DNA of 20,505 bases from Streptosporangiaceae bacterium (GTDB lineage: Bacteria; Actinomycetota; Actinomycetes; Streptosporangiales; Streptosporangiaceae), in contig JAICWX010000146.1 in assembly GCA_025934635.1 (NCBI GenBank), positions 1-20,505 on the forward strand, written 5' to 3'. This document shows, in pieces, positions 1 through 7,411 of this stretch (position 1 is its first letter; each line of letters starts with the position of its first letter). Below the pieces are notes generated by a model. That model was not told where the DNA came from and made no database searches. It saw nothing but the letters and a program-made list of their open reading frames with translations. The position numbers were made by a program, and so were the translations under genes.

Positions 1-36
1 AGCCCCGGCCCAGGCCGTAGCCCCGGCCCAGGCCGC
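1..36 (+). repeat. 18-bp tandem repeat coding for an Ala/Pro linker
   Basis: Two consecutive 18-base units (1-18 and 19-36) differ at one position and encode APAQAV then APAQAA in the exported GH55-like protein. This is a low-complexity repeat in a signal-peptide tail or linker. It may continue upstream of the window. Confidence 0.6.
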
Positions 37-1849
37 GGCCGCCGCCTCGATCTGCCCGGACGCGAACGTGGCCGCGTTCGGACCGAACGTCTGTGTCTTC
101 AGCCCCGCTATGAGCCAGGCGGCCATCCAGAGCGACCTCAACGCCATCGCCGCCCAGCAGGTCCCGGTGGCCAGCCAGTTCAGCAGCCAGCGCTACGCCG
201 TGCTGTTCCGGCCCGGTACCTACGGGTCGTCGGACAGCCCGCTGGTCTTCCAGGTCGGCTACTACACCGAGGTCGCCGGCCTGGGGTCGATGCCACAGGA
301 CACCGTCATCAACGGCGCCATCGACGTGTTCAACAACCTGTGCACGGCCGGGACGCAGGACTGCAACTCCGACGACAACTTCTGGCGCTCGCTGTCCAAC
401 CTGACCCTCAACGTGGACCTGCCGGCTTCGCCCCCGGCCTACGTGCCGCCGGCCCTGGACCCGTTCGGCACCGGCTGCACCAACTCGGCGGAGATGTGGT
501 CGGCCTCCCAGGCCGCGCCGATCAGGCGCGCCATCATCAACGGCAGCGTCGTCTTCCAGGACTACTGCGCGAACCACAACTTCGCCAGCGGCGGCTTCAT
601 CGCCGACAGCAAGGTGAGCGGCAGCCTCAACTTCTTCGGCAACCAGCAGTACATGGTCCGCAACAGCGCCATCGGCGGTGCGGCCGGCTGCCCCAACGGG
701 TTGTGGAACATGGTCTACTCCGGGGTTCAGGGCGCCCCGGGCCCGGTCTTCACCGGCCAGTGCCAGCAGAACACGGTGCTGTCCGCCAGCCCGGTGACCG
801 AGGAAGAGCCCTTCCTGTACACCGACTCGGGCGGTAGCTTCCACGTCTTCGTCCCCGCCGTCCAGCACGGCTCGTCCGGGCCGTCCTGGGCGGGCGGGTC
901 GCAGGCCGGCACCTCCCTGCCGCTGTCGAAGTTCTTCGTGGCCAGTCCGTCCACGTCCGTCGGGGCCATCGACGGCGCCCTGCTCCTGGGCAAGGACCTC
1001 CTCCTCACCCCCGGCGTGTACAACCTGGACCAGTCCATCGCGGTCAGCCGGGCAGGCACCGTGGTCATGGGTCTGGGCCTGGCCACCCTGGTACCCCAGC
1101 ACGGCAACGCGGCCATGGTCGTGACGCCGAACAGCGGAGTGAAGCTGTCCGGCTTCATCGTCGACGCCGGGCCGGTCAACTCGCCGGTCCTGCTCTCGGT
1201 CGGACTGCCCGGTCTCGGCGGCAGCGGCTCGGATCCCGACCTGATCCAGGACGTCTACTTCCGGGTCGGCGGGGCCGAGAGCACGCCCACCTCGGCCACC
1301 GTCAGCCTCCTGGACAACGCCTCGAACTCGATCATCGACAACGTGTGGGCCTGGCGGGCCGACCACGGCAACGCGGTCGGCTGGACCCGGAACACCGGTG
1401 CCACCGGCCTCGTGGTGACCGGCTCCGGCGTGACCGCCTACGGCCTGGCCGTGGAGCACTACCAGAAGAACGAGGTGATCTGGAGCGGCCAGGGCGGCAC
1501 CGACATCTTCTACCAGAACGAACTGCCCTACGACCCGCCCAGCCAGGCCGCCTGGATGGCCAGCCCGACCCAGAACGGCTACCCGGCCTTCCTGGTCAGC
1601 CCGAACGTCAAGTCGTTCCAGGGTTACGGGATGGGCAGCTACGTGGTCTTCATCCAGACCACGGCGACCTTGCACGACGCCGAGGCCTTCCAGGCACCCA
1701 AGGCGCCCGGCGTGCAGTTCCATAATTCGTTCGGCGTGTGGATCAGCGGTTCCGGCGGCCTCGACTCGATCGTCAACGGGGTCGGCGGACCGGTAACGTC
1801 AACCAATCCCGGCACAGTGGAACCCGTCGACCTGCCGTCCTACCCCTAG
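2..1849 (+). CDS. Secreted beta-helix protein, GH55 exo-beta-1,3-glucanase-like (5' partial)
   Basis: The reading frame is open to the left edge, so the start lies outside the window; an internal GTG at 68 is unlikely to be the true start. The first residues are an Ala/Pro/Gln-rich stretch ending in AAAAS, like the end of a Sec signal peptide or a linker. Eight cysteines in the N-terminal half fit an exported protein with disulfides. The body is Gly/Ser/Asn-rich with repeated short beta-strand patterns (RYAVLFRPGTYGS, LTPGVYNLDQS, VTAYGLAVEHYQ), as in twin right-handed beta-helix enzymes of family GH55. Two glutamates, in VEH (1454-1456) and QNELPYD (1520-1522), are 22 residues apart. From memory this equals the spacing of the two key glutamates (E480 and E502) of the Streptomyces laminarinase SacteLam55A. 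Family members cleave beta-1,3-glucan outside the cell. Such proteins are often mislabelled coagulation factor 5/8 or adenylyl cyclase. Activity is inferred; the fold is fairly secure. Confidence 0.72.
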   Translation, partial: APAQAVAPAQAAAAASICPDANVAAFGPNVCVFSPAMSQAAIQSDLNAIAAQQVPVASQFSSQRYAVLFRPGTYGSSDSPLVFQVGYYTEVAGLGSMPQDTVINGAIDVFNNLCTAGTQDCNSDDNFWRSLSNLTLNVDLPASPPAYVPPALDPFGTGCTNSAEMWSASQAAPIRRAIINGSVVFQDYCANHNFASGGFIADSKVSGSLNFFGNQQYMVRNSAIGGAAGCPNGLWNMVYSGVQGAPGPVFTGQCQQNTVLSASPVTEEEPFLYTDSGGSFHVFVPAVQHGSSGPSWAGGSQAGTSLPLSKFFVASPSTSVGAIDGALLLGKDLLLTPGVYNLDQSIAVSRAGTVVMGLGLATLVPQHGNAAMVVTPNSGVKLSGFIVDAGPVNSPVLLSVGLPGLGGSGSDPDLIQDVYFRVGGAESTPTSATVSLLDNASNSIIDNVWAWRADHGNAVGWTRNTGATGLVVTGSGVTAYGLAVEHYQKNEVIWSGQGGTDIFYQNELPYDPPSQAAWMASPTQNGYPAFLVSPNVKSFQGYGMGSYVVFIQTTATLHDAEAFQAPKAPGVQFHNSFGVWISGSGGLDSIVNGVGGPVTSTNPGTVEPVDLPSYP

Positions 1850-1879
1850 CGGCAGCGTGAGCTAACAGGCTAGAAAGCA

Positions 1880-1909
1880 AGCCCGGCCGGGCTCAGGCCC
1901 GGCCGGGCT
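1880..1909. terminator. Bidirectional hairpin between convergent genes
   Basis: AGCCCGGCCGGGCT (1880-1893) is followed two bases later by an almost identical copy (1896-1909). Each copy is itself palindromic, so the two arms pair over about 12 base pairs with a very short loop. It lies between the end of the GH55-like gene (1849) and the end of the XRE-cupin gene, whose last codons and stop (1893-1895) fall inside the right arm. There is no U-tract, which is usual for high-GC actinomycete terminators. It could serve both convergent transcripts. Confidence 0.6.
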
Positions 1910-2525
1910 CCGAATGCACCACGACCGAGATCGCGCGCACGACCTCGCCGGTCTTGTTGAGGTACTCGTGCGGCGTCGCGGCGTCGAACGCGATCGAGTC
2001 GCCCGGTTCCAGGTCGTAGCTCTCGAAGCCGATGTTGGCGGTCAGCGTGCCGCTGAGGATCAGCGCGTACTCCCGCCCGTCGTGGCGGAGCGGGCGGCGC
2101 TCGTCGGTGGAGTGGCCGCCGGGGGAGTAGATCACCTCGAGGAAATCCGTCATGGCCTCGGACTGCGGGGTAAGCCGCTCCCAGCGCACGCCGCTGGCCA
2201 GATCGATGATCTTGCGGTCGCCGCCGCGCTGCACGACCGCGGCCGGCGGCGCAGCAACAGCAGTCGCAGCCGCAACAGCCGTCACAGCAGGGGCCGGGGC
2301 CGCTCCCGACCCGAACAGCAGGTAGTCGAGCGAACTGCCCAGCTCGGTGGCCAGCGCGTACAGCACGCCCACCGACGGCACCGAGACCCCGCGCTCGATC
2401 TGCGAGATCAGGCTGGCCGAGCACCCCACCCGCCGGGCCAGTTCCCTGACCGACAGCCCGCCGGCGGATCGCACCTCGCGCAGCCGCGGGCCGAGCCCAG
2501 TACCCGGATCGAAGTCAGCCACCAT
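1893..2525 (-). CDS. XRE-family transcriptional regulator with C-terminal cupin sensor domain
   Basis: A 210-residue DNA-binding regulator. Residues about 11-70 form a lambda-repressor-type helix-turn-helix (LSVRELARRVGCSASLISQIERG, with the recognition helix around SASLISQIE). Residues about 73-100 are an Ala/Val/Pro-rich linker. Residues about 125-205 form a cupin barrel with H148, E152 and G159 in the first motif and PGD...PH186 in the second. In this family the cupin usually senses a small-molecule substrate or metal, and the protein commonly represses or activates a neighbouring catabolic operon. It is divergent from the M24-E1-ALDH operon, which is the likely target. ATG is at 2525-2523 with no Shine-Dalgarno sequence, and TAGATT lies 6 bases upstream, so the mRNA is probably leaderless. 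The ligand is unknown. Confidence 0.9.
   Translation of the reverse strand: MVADFDPGTGLGPRLREVRSAGGLSVRELARRVGCSASLISQIERGVSVPSVGVLYALATELGSSLDYLLFGSGAAPAPAVTAVAAATAVAAPPAAVVQRGGDRKIIDLASGVRWERLTPQSEAMTDFLEVIYSPGGHSTDERRPLRHDGREYALILSGTLTANIGFESYDLEPGDSIAFDAATPHEYLNKTGEVVRAISVVVHSEPGRA
2250..2282 (-). repeat. Imperfect tandem repeat in the regulator's inter-domain linker
   Basis: Read on the minus strand, two successive units encode TAVAAA and TAVAA between the helix-turn-helix and cupin domains. They are rich in T-ending codons (GCT, GTT, ACT), unlike the G/C-ending codons of the rest of the gene. This looks like a recent short-repeat expansion in a flexible linker. Confidence 0.45.
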
Positions 2526-2531
2526 GACGTA

Positions 2532-2537
2532 AATCTA
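2532..2537 (-). promoter_or_regulatory. -10 element of the XRE-cupin gene (leaderless)
   Basis: On the minus strand this reads TAGATT, matching the TANNNT consensus of actinobacterial housekeeping promoters. It ends 6 bases before the ATG at 2525, so transcription would start at or next to the initiation codon. No convincing -35 hexamer is visible. A copy of the CACTGCACA repeat abuts it directly. Confidence 0.5.
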
Positions 2538-2580
2538 CACTGCACACCGGGTCCGGGAATCTTGACAGCCCCACTGCACA
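2538..2580. promoter_or_regulatory. Paired CACTGCACA repeats, candidate operator of the XRE-cupin regulator
   Basis: The 9-base sequence CACTGCACA occurs at 2538-2546 and 2572-2580, 34 bases apart, close to three helical turns. The first copy abuts the -10 element of the regulator. The second lies between the -35 and -10 of the catabolic operon and extends into the inverted repeat ACTG-CA-CAGT (2573-2582). The placement fits coupled control of both divergent promoters. Binding is inferred. Confidence 0.45.
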
Positions 2581-2590
2581 GTCATTGGAT
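2562..2590 (+). promoter_or_regulatory. Promoter of the M24-E1-ALDH operon
   Basis: A consensus -35 TTGACA (2562-2567) is followed after exactly 17 bases by TTGGAT (2585-2590), a plausible -10. Transcription would begin near 2597, giving a leader of about 20 bases that includes AGAGGAG (2606-2612) before the ATG at 2619. This argues against the in-frame ATG at 2589, which overlaps the -10. Confidence 0.6.
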
Positions 2591-2618
2591 GGTGATGCAC
2601 GAAGCAGAGGAGCCGCCC

Positions 2619-3881
2619 ATGCCCGGCCGCACGCCTGACCGCGCCCGTCCGCTCGCCCCGGCGCCGGGGCGGATGAACGTCGACTTCGAGGAGCGGGTCG
2701 ACTTTGCCCGGCTGCGCCAGTACCGCCTCGGGCAGGCGATGCGGGCCATGGAACAGGCCGGGCTCGGCGCGTTGCTGGTCTTCGACAACAACAACATCAG
2801 GTACCTGACCGGCGTCGCCATCGGCGAATGGACCAGGGACAAGCTGTGCCGGTACGCCCTGTACACCAGGACCGGCGAGCTAGTGCTGTGGGATTTCGGC
2901 TCGGCCGCCGTGCACCACCAGCTGTACTGCCCGTGGCTCAAGCCGGAGAACTGCATCGCCTCCTACACCACGATGCGCGGCGCCGCCCCGCCCGCCTCCG
3001 GGCTCACCGCCAGGCAGGTCGCCGAGATCAAGGACCGCCTAGAGCAGGCAGGCGTAAGCAACGAGCCCGTCGGCGTCGACTTCGCCGAAGTTCCCACCTT
3101 CTTCGAACTGCAAAGACAGCACATCGACATCCGCGACGGCCAGCAGGTGATGCTGGACGCCAGGCAGCTCAAGTCGCCGGACGAGATCGCCCTGCTGTCC
3201 ACCGCCGCGGCCATGGTCGACGGCACCTATGCCGACATCGCCGAAGCGCTCAAACCCGGAGTCAGGGAGAACGAGATCGTCGCGCTGGCGAATAAACGCC
3301 TGTACGAGATGGGCTCGGACGACGTCGAGTCGGTCAACGCGGTCTCCGGCGAACGGTGCAATCCGCACCCGCACAACTTCTCCGACCGCATGATCAGGCC
3401 GGGGGAACAGGCCTTCTTCGACATCATGCACTCCTACAACGGCTACCGGACCTGCTACTACCGCTGCTTCGCGGTAGGCCGCGCGAGCCAGTCGCAAAAA
3501 GACGCCTACACCAAGGCCAGGGAGTGGATCGACGCCGCCATCGAGCTGATCAAGCCAGGCGTCTCCACCGACCAGGTCGCCCGGCTCTGGCCCACCGCGC
3601 AGGAGATCGGGCTGCCGGATGAGAAGACCGCGTTCGGCCTGCTGTTCGGGCACGGGCTCGGCCTCGCGCTGCACGAACGCCCGATCATCTCCCGGCTCAC
3701 CTCGCTCGACGCCCCGATGGAGATCAAGGAGGGCATGGTCTTCGCGCTGGAAACCTACTGCCCGGCCACCGACGGGCACTCGGCCGCCAGGATCGAGGAG
3801 GAGGTCGTGGTCGGCCCGTCCGGCGTCGAGATCCTGACCAGGTTCCCGGCCCAGGAGCTGTACGTCACCAACCCCTACTGA
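2619..3881 (+). CDS. M24 family (creatinase/prolidase-fold) hydrolase-like protein, substrate unknown
   Basis: A 420-residue protein with a creatinase-type N-terminal domain (about residues 35-180) and a pita-bread M24 catalytic domain (about 185-410). The ATG at 2619 is chosen because AGAGGAG lies 6 bases upstream and the promoter -10 overlaps earlier start codons. The five M24 metal-ligand positions read D268 (in FFD), C279 (normally Asp), H345 (in GHGLGL), E378 (in ALETY) and E393 (in ARIEEE). The Asp-to-Cys change lies 11 residues after D268, the usual spacing. Family members include Xaa-Pro peptidases, metal-free creatinase, ectoine hydrolase and the DMSP lyase DddP. The altered site and the catabolic neighbours make a small-molecule hydrolase or lyase more likely than a peptidase. 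It is the first gene of a four-gene operon; the next start is 13 bases after its stop. Confidence 0.88.
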   Translation: MPGRTPDRARPLAPAPGRMNVDFEERVDFARLRQYRLGQAMRAMEQAGLGALLVFDNNNIRYLTGVAIGEWTRDKLCRYALYTRTGELVLWDFGSAAVHHQLYCPWLKPENCIASYTTMRGAAPPASGLTARQVAEIKDRLEQAGVSNEPVGVDFAEVPTFFELQRQHIDIRDGQQVMLDARQLKSPDEIALLSTAAAMVDGTYADIAEALKPGVRENEIVALANKRLYEMGSDDVESVNAVSGERCNPHPHNFSDRMIRPGEQAFFDIMHSYNGYRTCYYRCFAVGRASQSQKDAYTKAREWIDAAIELIKPGVSTDQVARLWPTAQEIGLPDEKTAFGLLFGHGLGLALHERPIISRLTSLDAPMEIKEGMVFALETYCPATDGHSAARIEEEVVVGPSGVEILTRFPAQELYVTNPY

Positions 3882-3894
3882 CCAAGGGGGGCAC

Positions 3895-4881
3895 GTGCCC
3901 GAGATAGACGAAGCCACCTCGCTCGAGCTCTACCGGAAGATGACCGAGATCCGGCTGTTCGAGAAGCGCGCCTACGACCTGTTCATGCAGAACCTGGTCA
4001 AGGGGACCACCCATCTCGGCACCGGCCAGGAGGCGGTCGCGGCCGGCGTGTCGCAGGCCATGCGCGACGACGACTACATGTTCGTCACCTACCGCGGGCA
4101 CAACCACGTGCTGGCCCGCGGCACCCCGATGACGGCGGTGATGGCCGAGCTCCTCGGCCGGGAGAACGGCCTCATGCACGGCAAGGGCGGCTCCATGCAC
4201 CTGCTCGACACCTCCCGGGGCATCCTCGGCGCCTACGCGATCATCGGCGCGCAGCTGGTCATCGCCAACGGCTCGGCCTGGTCCGCCGTGTACCGGGGCA
4301 CCGGGCAGGTCACGGTCTGCTTCCTCGGTGACGGCGCCACCAACATCGGCGCCTTCCACGAGGCGCTCAACCTGGCCGCCACCTGGCAGCTGCCGGTCGT
4401 CTTCGTCTGCGAGAACAACCAGTACATGGAGTACACCCCGATCAGCTCGGTGACCGCCGTGCCCCGCCCCGCCGCGGACCGGGCCGCCTCCTACGGGCTC
4501 GACCCGGTGGTGGTGGACGGCAACGACGTGGAGGCGGTCTACGAGGTGGCCGGGGCCGCGATCGACCGGGCCAGGGACGGTGCTGGTCCGGCCCTCATTG
4601 AGGCGCTCACCTACCGGCACGGCGGCCATTCCCGGGCGGACCCGGGCAAGTACCGCCCCGATGCCGAGGTGCGGGAATGGCTGGCCCGGGACCCGGTGCC
4701 TGCCTACCGGAAGGTCCTGCTCGGCCGCGGCGTGACCGAGGCCGCCCTCGACGCGATCGACGCGGATGCCCGCCAGGCCGTGGACCGGGCGACCGAGGAG
4801 GCCAAGGCGGGCCCGCCGCCCGGCCTCGAGCTGGCCGTCACCAACGTGTGGGCCGACGGCGGCCACGCCTGGCGAAACTAA
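3895..4881 (+). CDS. Thiamine-diphosphate dehydrogenase E1 component, alpha subunit
   Basis: A 328-residue alpha subunit of the heterotetrameric (alpha2beta2) 2-oxoacid or acetoin dehydrogenase E1. The thiamine-diphosphate/Mg motif is complete: G145-D146-G147, 26 residues, N174-N175 (GDG...ENNQY). The early THLGTGQEA and YRGHNHVLARG segments and the late loop HGGHSRADPGKYR are typical of AcoA/PdhA-type subunits. The reaction would be decarboxylation or cleavage of a 2-oxo or alpha-hydroxyketone substrate to a thiamine-bound acyl group. It starts at GTG 3895 behind AAGGGGGG and precedes the beta subunit by 30 bases. No lipoyl E2 or E3 gene is nearby, so these must come from elsewhere or the pair uses another acceptor. 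It resembles AcoA in length, but acetoin specificity cannot be shown. Confidence 0.93.
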   Translation: MPEIDEATSLELYRKMTEIRLFEKRAYDLFMQNLVKGTTHLGTGQEAVAAGVSQAMRDDDYMFVTYRGHNHVLARGTPMTAVMAELLGRENGLMHGKGGSMHLLDTSRGILGAYAIIGAQLVIANGSAWSAVYRGTGQVTVCFLGDGATNIGAFHEALNLAATWQLPVVFVCENNQYMEYTPISSVTAVPRPAADRAASYGLDPVVVDGNDVEAVYEVAGAAIDRARDGAGPALIEALTYRHGGHSRADPGKYRPDAEVREWLARDPVPAYRKVLLGRGVTEAALDAIDADARQAVDRATEEAKAGPPPGLELAVTNVWADGGHAWRN

Positions 4882-4911
4882 GGTCAAGATCCCGCTACCG
4901 AACGGAGCGCC

Positions 4912-5886
4912 GTGACTGAAATCACCTACCGCGACGCCGTGACCCGGGGAATCGCCCAGGAGATGCGACGCGATCCTGCTGTGGTTTTCCTCGGCGAGGA
5001 TGTCGCCGCGGCCGGCGGGGTGTTCAAGGCCACGCCGGGCCTGCTCGAGGAGTTCGGGCCGCGGCGGGTCCGTGACACCCCGATCAGCGAGCAGGCCATC
5101 CTCGGCGCCGCGATGGGAGCCGCGATGACCGGCCTGCGGCCGATCGCCGAGATCATGTTCAGCGATTTCTTCGCGGTCTGCTGGGACCTGATCGCCAACG
5201 AGATGGCCAAGAGCAGGTACATGTCCGACGGCCAGCTCACCCTGCCGCTCGTCGTGCGCTGCGCCAACGGGGCCGGGCTGCGCTTCGGTGCCCAGCACTC
5301 GCAGTCGGTGGAGAACTGGGCGATGGCGGTACCCGGCCTCAAGGTCGTCGCCCCGTCGAACCCGCGTGACGTCGTCGGCCTGCTCGCCGCGGCCGTCCGG
5401 GATCCCGATCCGGTCCTGTTCTTCGAGCACAAGGGCCTGTACCCGGGCAAGGGCGAGGTGCCGGACGGCGAGATCACCGACGAGCTCGGCCGGGCCGCGG
5501 TGCTGCGCCAGGGCGGCGACGCCACCATCCTCGCGCTGGCCGCGATGGTCCCGCGGGCGCTGGCCGCCGCCCGGAAGCTGTCCGCCGAGGACGGCATCGA
5601 GGTCACGGTCGTCGACGTCAGGTCGCTGGTCCCGCTGGACACCCGGACGATCCTGGCCGAGGTGGCGAAGACCGGCCGGCTGTTCACCGTGGAGGAGAAC
5701 CCGCGGCTGTGCGGCTGGGGCGCGGAGATCGTCTCGATCGTGGCCGAGGAGGCGTTCGGCGCGCTCACCGGCCCGGCGATCCGCATCACCACCCCGCACA
5801 TCCCGCTGCCCGCCGCCGACCGGCTCGAAGATCACGTCCTGCCCTCGGTCGATAGGATCGTCGAGACGGTGAATAAGGCCCTTTAA
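4912..5886 (+). CDS. Thiamine-diphosphate dehydrogenase E1 component, beta subunit
   Basis: A 324-residue E1 beta subunit and partner of the preceding alpha subunit. Visible landmarks are GED (28-30), TPISE with E60, the glutamate expected to activate the thiamine aminopyrimidine ring, and FGAQHSQS with the conserved H129. The C-terminal part (VTVVDVRSLVPLDTRTI, VEENPRLCGWGAEI) is the transketolase C-terminal domain. GTG at 4912 has GGAG at 4904-4907. The length is normal for acetoin, pyruvate or branched-chain E1 beta. Its tight coupling with the M24 gene upstream and the aldehyde dehydrogenase downstream suggests that all act on one catabolic route. Confidence 0.93.
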   Translation: MTEITYRDAVTRGIAQEMRRDPAVVFLGEDVAAAGGVFKATPGLLEEFGPRRVRDTPISEQAILGAAMGAAMTGLRPIAEIMFSDFFAVCWDLIANEMAKSRYMSDGQLTLPLVVRCANGAGLRFGAQHSQSVENWAMAVPGLKVVAPSNPRDVVGLLAAAVRDPDPVLFFEHKGLYPGKGEVPDGEITDELGRAAVLRQGGDATILALAAMVPRALAAARKLSAEDGIEVTVVDVRSLVPLDTRTILAEVAKTGRLFTVEENPRLCGWGAEIVSIVAEEAFGALTGPAIRITTPHIPLPAADRLEDHVLPSVDRIVETVNKAL

Positions 5887-5908
5887 GGGACAAGAAAGGT
5901 CCGGAGCT

Positions 5909-7372
5909 ATGAGCGGCAACCTGACCGACCTGGTTGGCATCGACGTCCCCACCCGGCTGCTGATCGGCGGGGAATGGACCGGCGGGCGCGGCGGCGGCAC
6001 CATGGCGGTGATCGACCCGGCCACCGAGGATGCGCTGGCCGAGGTCGCCGACGGCACCGTGGAGGACGCGCTCGACGCGGTCGGCGCGGCTTCCGGTGCG
6101 CTGGCCGGCTGGGCCGCGACGCCGCCGCGGCAGCGGGCCGAGTGCCTGCGCCGGACCTTCGAGCTGATGACCGAGCACGGCGAGTCCCTGGCCCGGCTGA
6201 TGACCGCCGAGAACGGCAAGGCACTGCGCGACGCGCGGGCCGAGGCGGCCTACGCGGCCGAGTTCTTCCGCTGGTACGCCGAAGAGGCGGTCCGGATGGA
6301 GGGCGGGCTGATGACGTCCCCCTCGGGCGCGAACAAGATCCTGGTCATGCGCCAGCCGGTCGGCGTCTCGGTGCTGGTCACGCCGTGGAACTTCCCGGCC
6401 GCGATGGCCACCCGCAAGATCGGCCCGGCGCTGGCGGCCGGCTGCACCGTCGTGCTCAAGCCGGCCTCGGAGACCCCGCTCACCGCGCTGGCCATCGCCG
6501 GCCTGCTGGCCGAGGCGGGCGTGCCGGAAGGCGTGGTGAACGTGCTGCCCTCGCGGAAGTCCGGCGCGGTCGTCTCGGCCATGCTGAACGACCCGCGGGT
6601 CCGCAAGCTGTCGTTCACCGGCTCCACCGAGGTGGGCCGGATCCTGCTCCGCGAGGCGGCGGAGACCGTGGTGAACACCTCGATGGAACTGGGCGGCAAC
6701 GCGCCGTTCATCATCTTCGAGGACGCGGACATCGACGCCGCCGTCGAGGGCGCCCTGATCGCCAAGATGCGCAACGGCGGCGAGGCGTGCACCGCCGCCA
6801 ACCGCTTCTATGTGCACGAGGCCGTCGCGGACGAGTTCAGCCGCAAGTTCGCCGCCCGGCTTGACGTCATGCAGGTCGGCCCGGGCCTGGACGAGGGCAC
6901 CGACGTGGGCCCCCTGGTCAACGAGTCGACCCGGTCCAAGGTGGCCGAGCTCGTCGACTCCGCGACCGCGGACGGCGGCCAGGTCGTCACCGGCGGGCGG
7001 GCGCCCGACCGCCGCGGCTACTTCTACCAGCCGACCGTCATCGACCAGGTGCCGTCGGACGCCGGCATCCTCGGCACCGAGATCTTCGGCCCGGTGGCGC
7101 CCGTGGTCCGGTTCACCGCCGAGAACGACGCCGTCACCTGGGCCAACGACACCGAGTTCGGCCTGGTCTCCTACGTCTACACCCGCGACCTGAGCCGCGG
7201 CCTGCGGGTCAGCGAGGCCCTCGAGGCCGGCATGGTCGGCCTCAACCGCGGCATCGTGTCGGACCCGGCGGCGCCGTTCGGCGGGGTGAAGCAGTCCGGC
7301 ATCGGCCGTGAGGGCGCGCACGACGGGCTGCTGGAATTCACGGAGACGAAATACATTGCAACTAGTTGGTAA
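5909..7372 (+). CDS. NAD(P)-dependent aldehyde dehydrogenase, succinate-semialdehyde dehydrogenase-like
   Basis: A 487-residue aldehyde dehydrogenase of normal length. Landmarks are VTPWNFP, the FTGSTEVG coenzyme-binding loop, catalytic base E260 in MELGGN and nucleophile C294 in GEACTAANR. The GEACTAANR context and the surrounding sequence are closest to GabD-type succinate-semialdehyde dehydrogenases. It would oxidise an aldehyde or semialdehyde to the acid with NAD(P). ATG 5909 follows the E1 beta stop by 22 bases, with GGAG only 2 bases from the start and AAAGG 9 bases upstream. It is the last gene of the operon. The true aldehyde depends on what the M24 and E1 enzymes produce and is unknown. 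Confidence 0.93.
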   Translation: MSGNLTDLVGIDVPTRLLIGGEWTGGRGGGTMAVIDPATEDALAEVADGTVEDALDAVGAASGALAGWAATPPRQRAECLRRTFELMTEHGESLARLMTAENGKALRDARAEAAYAAEFFRWYAEEAVRMEGGLMTSPSGANKILVMRQPVGVSVLVTPWNFPAAMATRKIGPALAAGCTVVLKPASETPLTALAIAGLLAEAGVPEGVVNVLPSRKSGAVVSAMLNDPRVRKLSFTGSTEVGRILLREAAETVVNTSMELGGNAPFIIFEDADIDAAVEGALIAKMRNGGEACTAANRFYVHEAVADEFSRKFAARLDVMQVGPGLDEGTDVGPLVNESTRSKVAELVDSATADGGQVVTGGRAPDRRGYFYQPTVIDQVPSDAGILGTEIFGPVAPVVRFTAENDAVTWANDTEFGLVSYVYTRDLSRGLRVSEALEAGMVGLNRGIVSDPAAPFGGVKQSGIGREGAHDGLLEFTETKYIATSW

Positions 7373-7389
7373 GCCTCCGTTCGGAGCTT
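7371..7389 (+). terminator. Weak hairpin after the aldehyde dehydrogenase
   Basis: CTCCG (7375-7379) and CGGAG (7382-7386) pair around a tiny loop, with AAG and CTT extending the stem past one bulged C. It overlaps the stop codon. It could end the catabolic operon but is short for a terminator. Confidence 0.22.
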
Positions 7390-7396
7390 AACCGGC

Positions 7397-7402
7397 TATG
7401 CT
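7397..7402 (+). promoter_or_regulatory. Possible -10 element of glycosyltransferase gene A1
   Basis: TATGCT fits TANNNT and ends 9 bases before the ATG at 7412. There is no purine-rich Shine-Dalgarno sequence in between, so a leaderless or near-leaderless transcript is likely. No -35 is obvious. Confidence 0.35.
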
Positions 7403-7411
7403 CCCCTGGCT

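Noticed and set aside
1914..2618. Upstream extension of the M24 reading frame
   Set aside because: It is antisense to the XRE-cupin gene and crosses the operon promoter. AGAGGAG before ATG 2619 and the start of recognisable sequence support the shorter protein.
2619..3881. Assignment of the M24 protein as DMSP lyase DddP or ectoine hydrolase
   Set aside because: As I recall, DddP needs an Asp-x-Asp pair and a further Asp in the ligand region; here these positions are D268, Met and Cys. No other DMSP or ectoine pathway gene is present.
3865..6219. Long 784-codon open frame on the minus strand
   Set aside because: It is antisense to the E1 alpha, E1 beta and aldehyde dehydrogenase genes, which have clear catalytic motifs. 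Its translation is low-complexity Arg/Gly/Pro/Asp sequence with no domain, typical of shadow frames in high-GC DNA.
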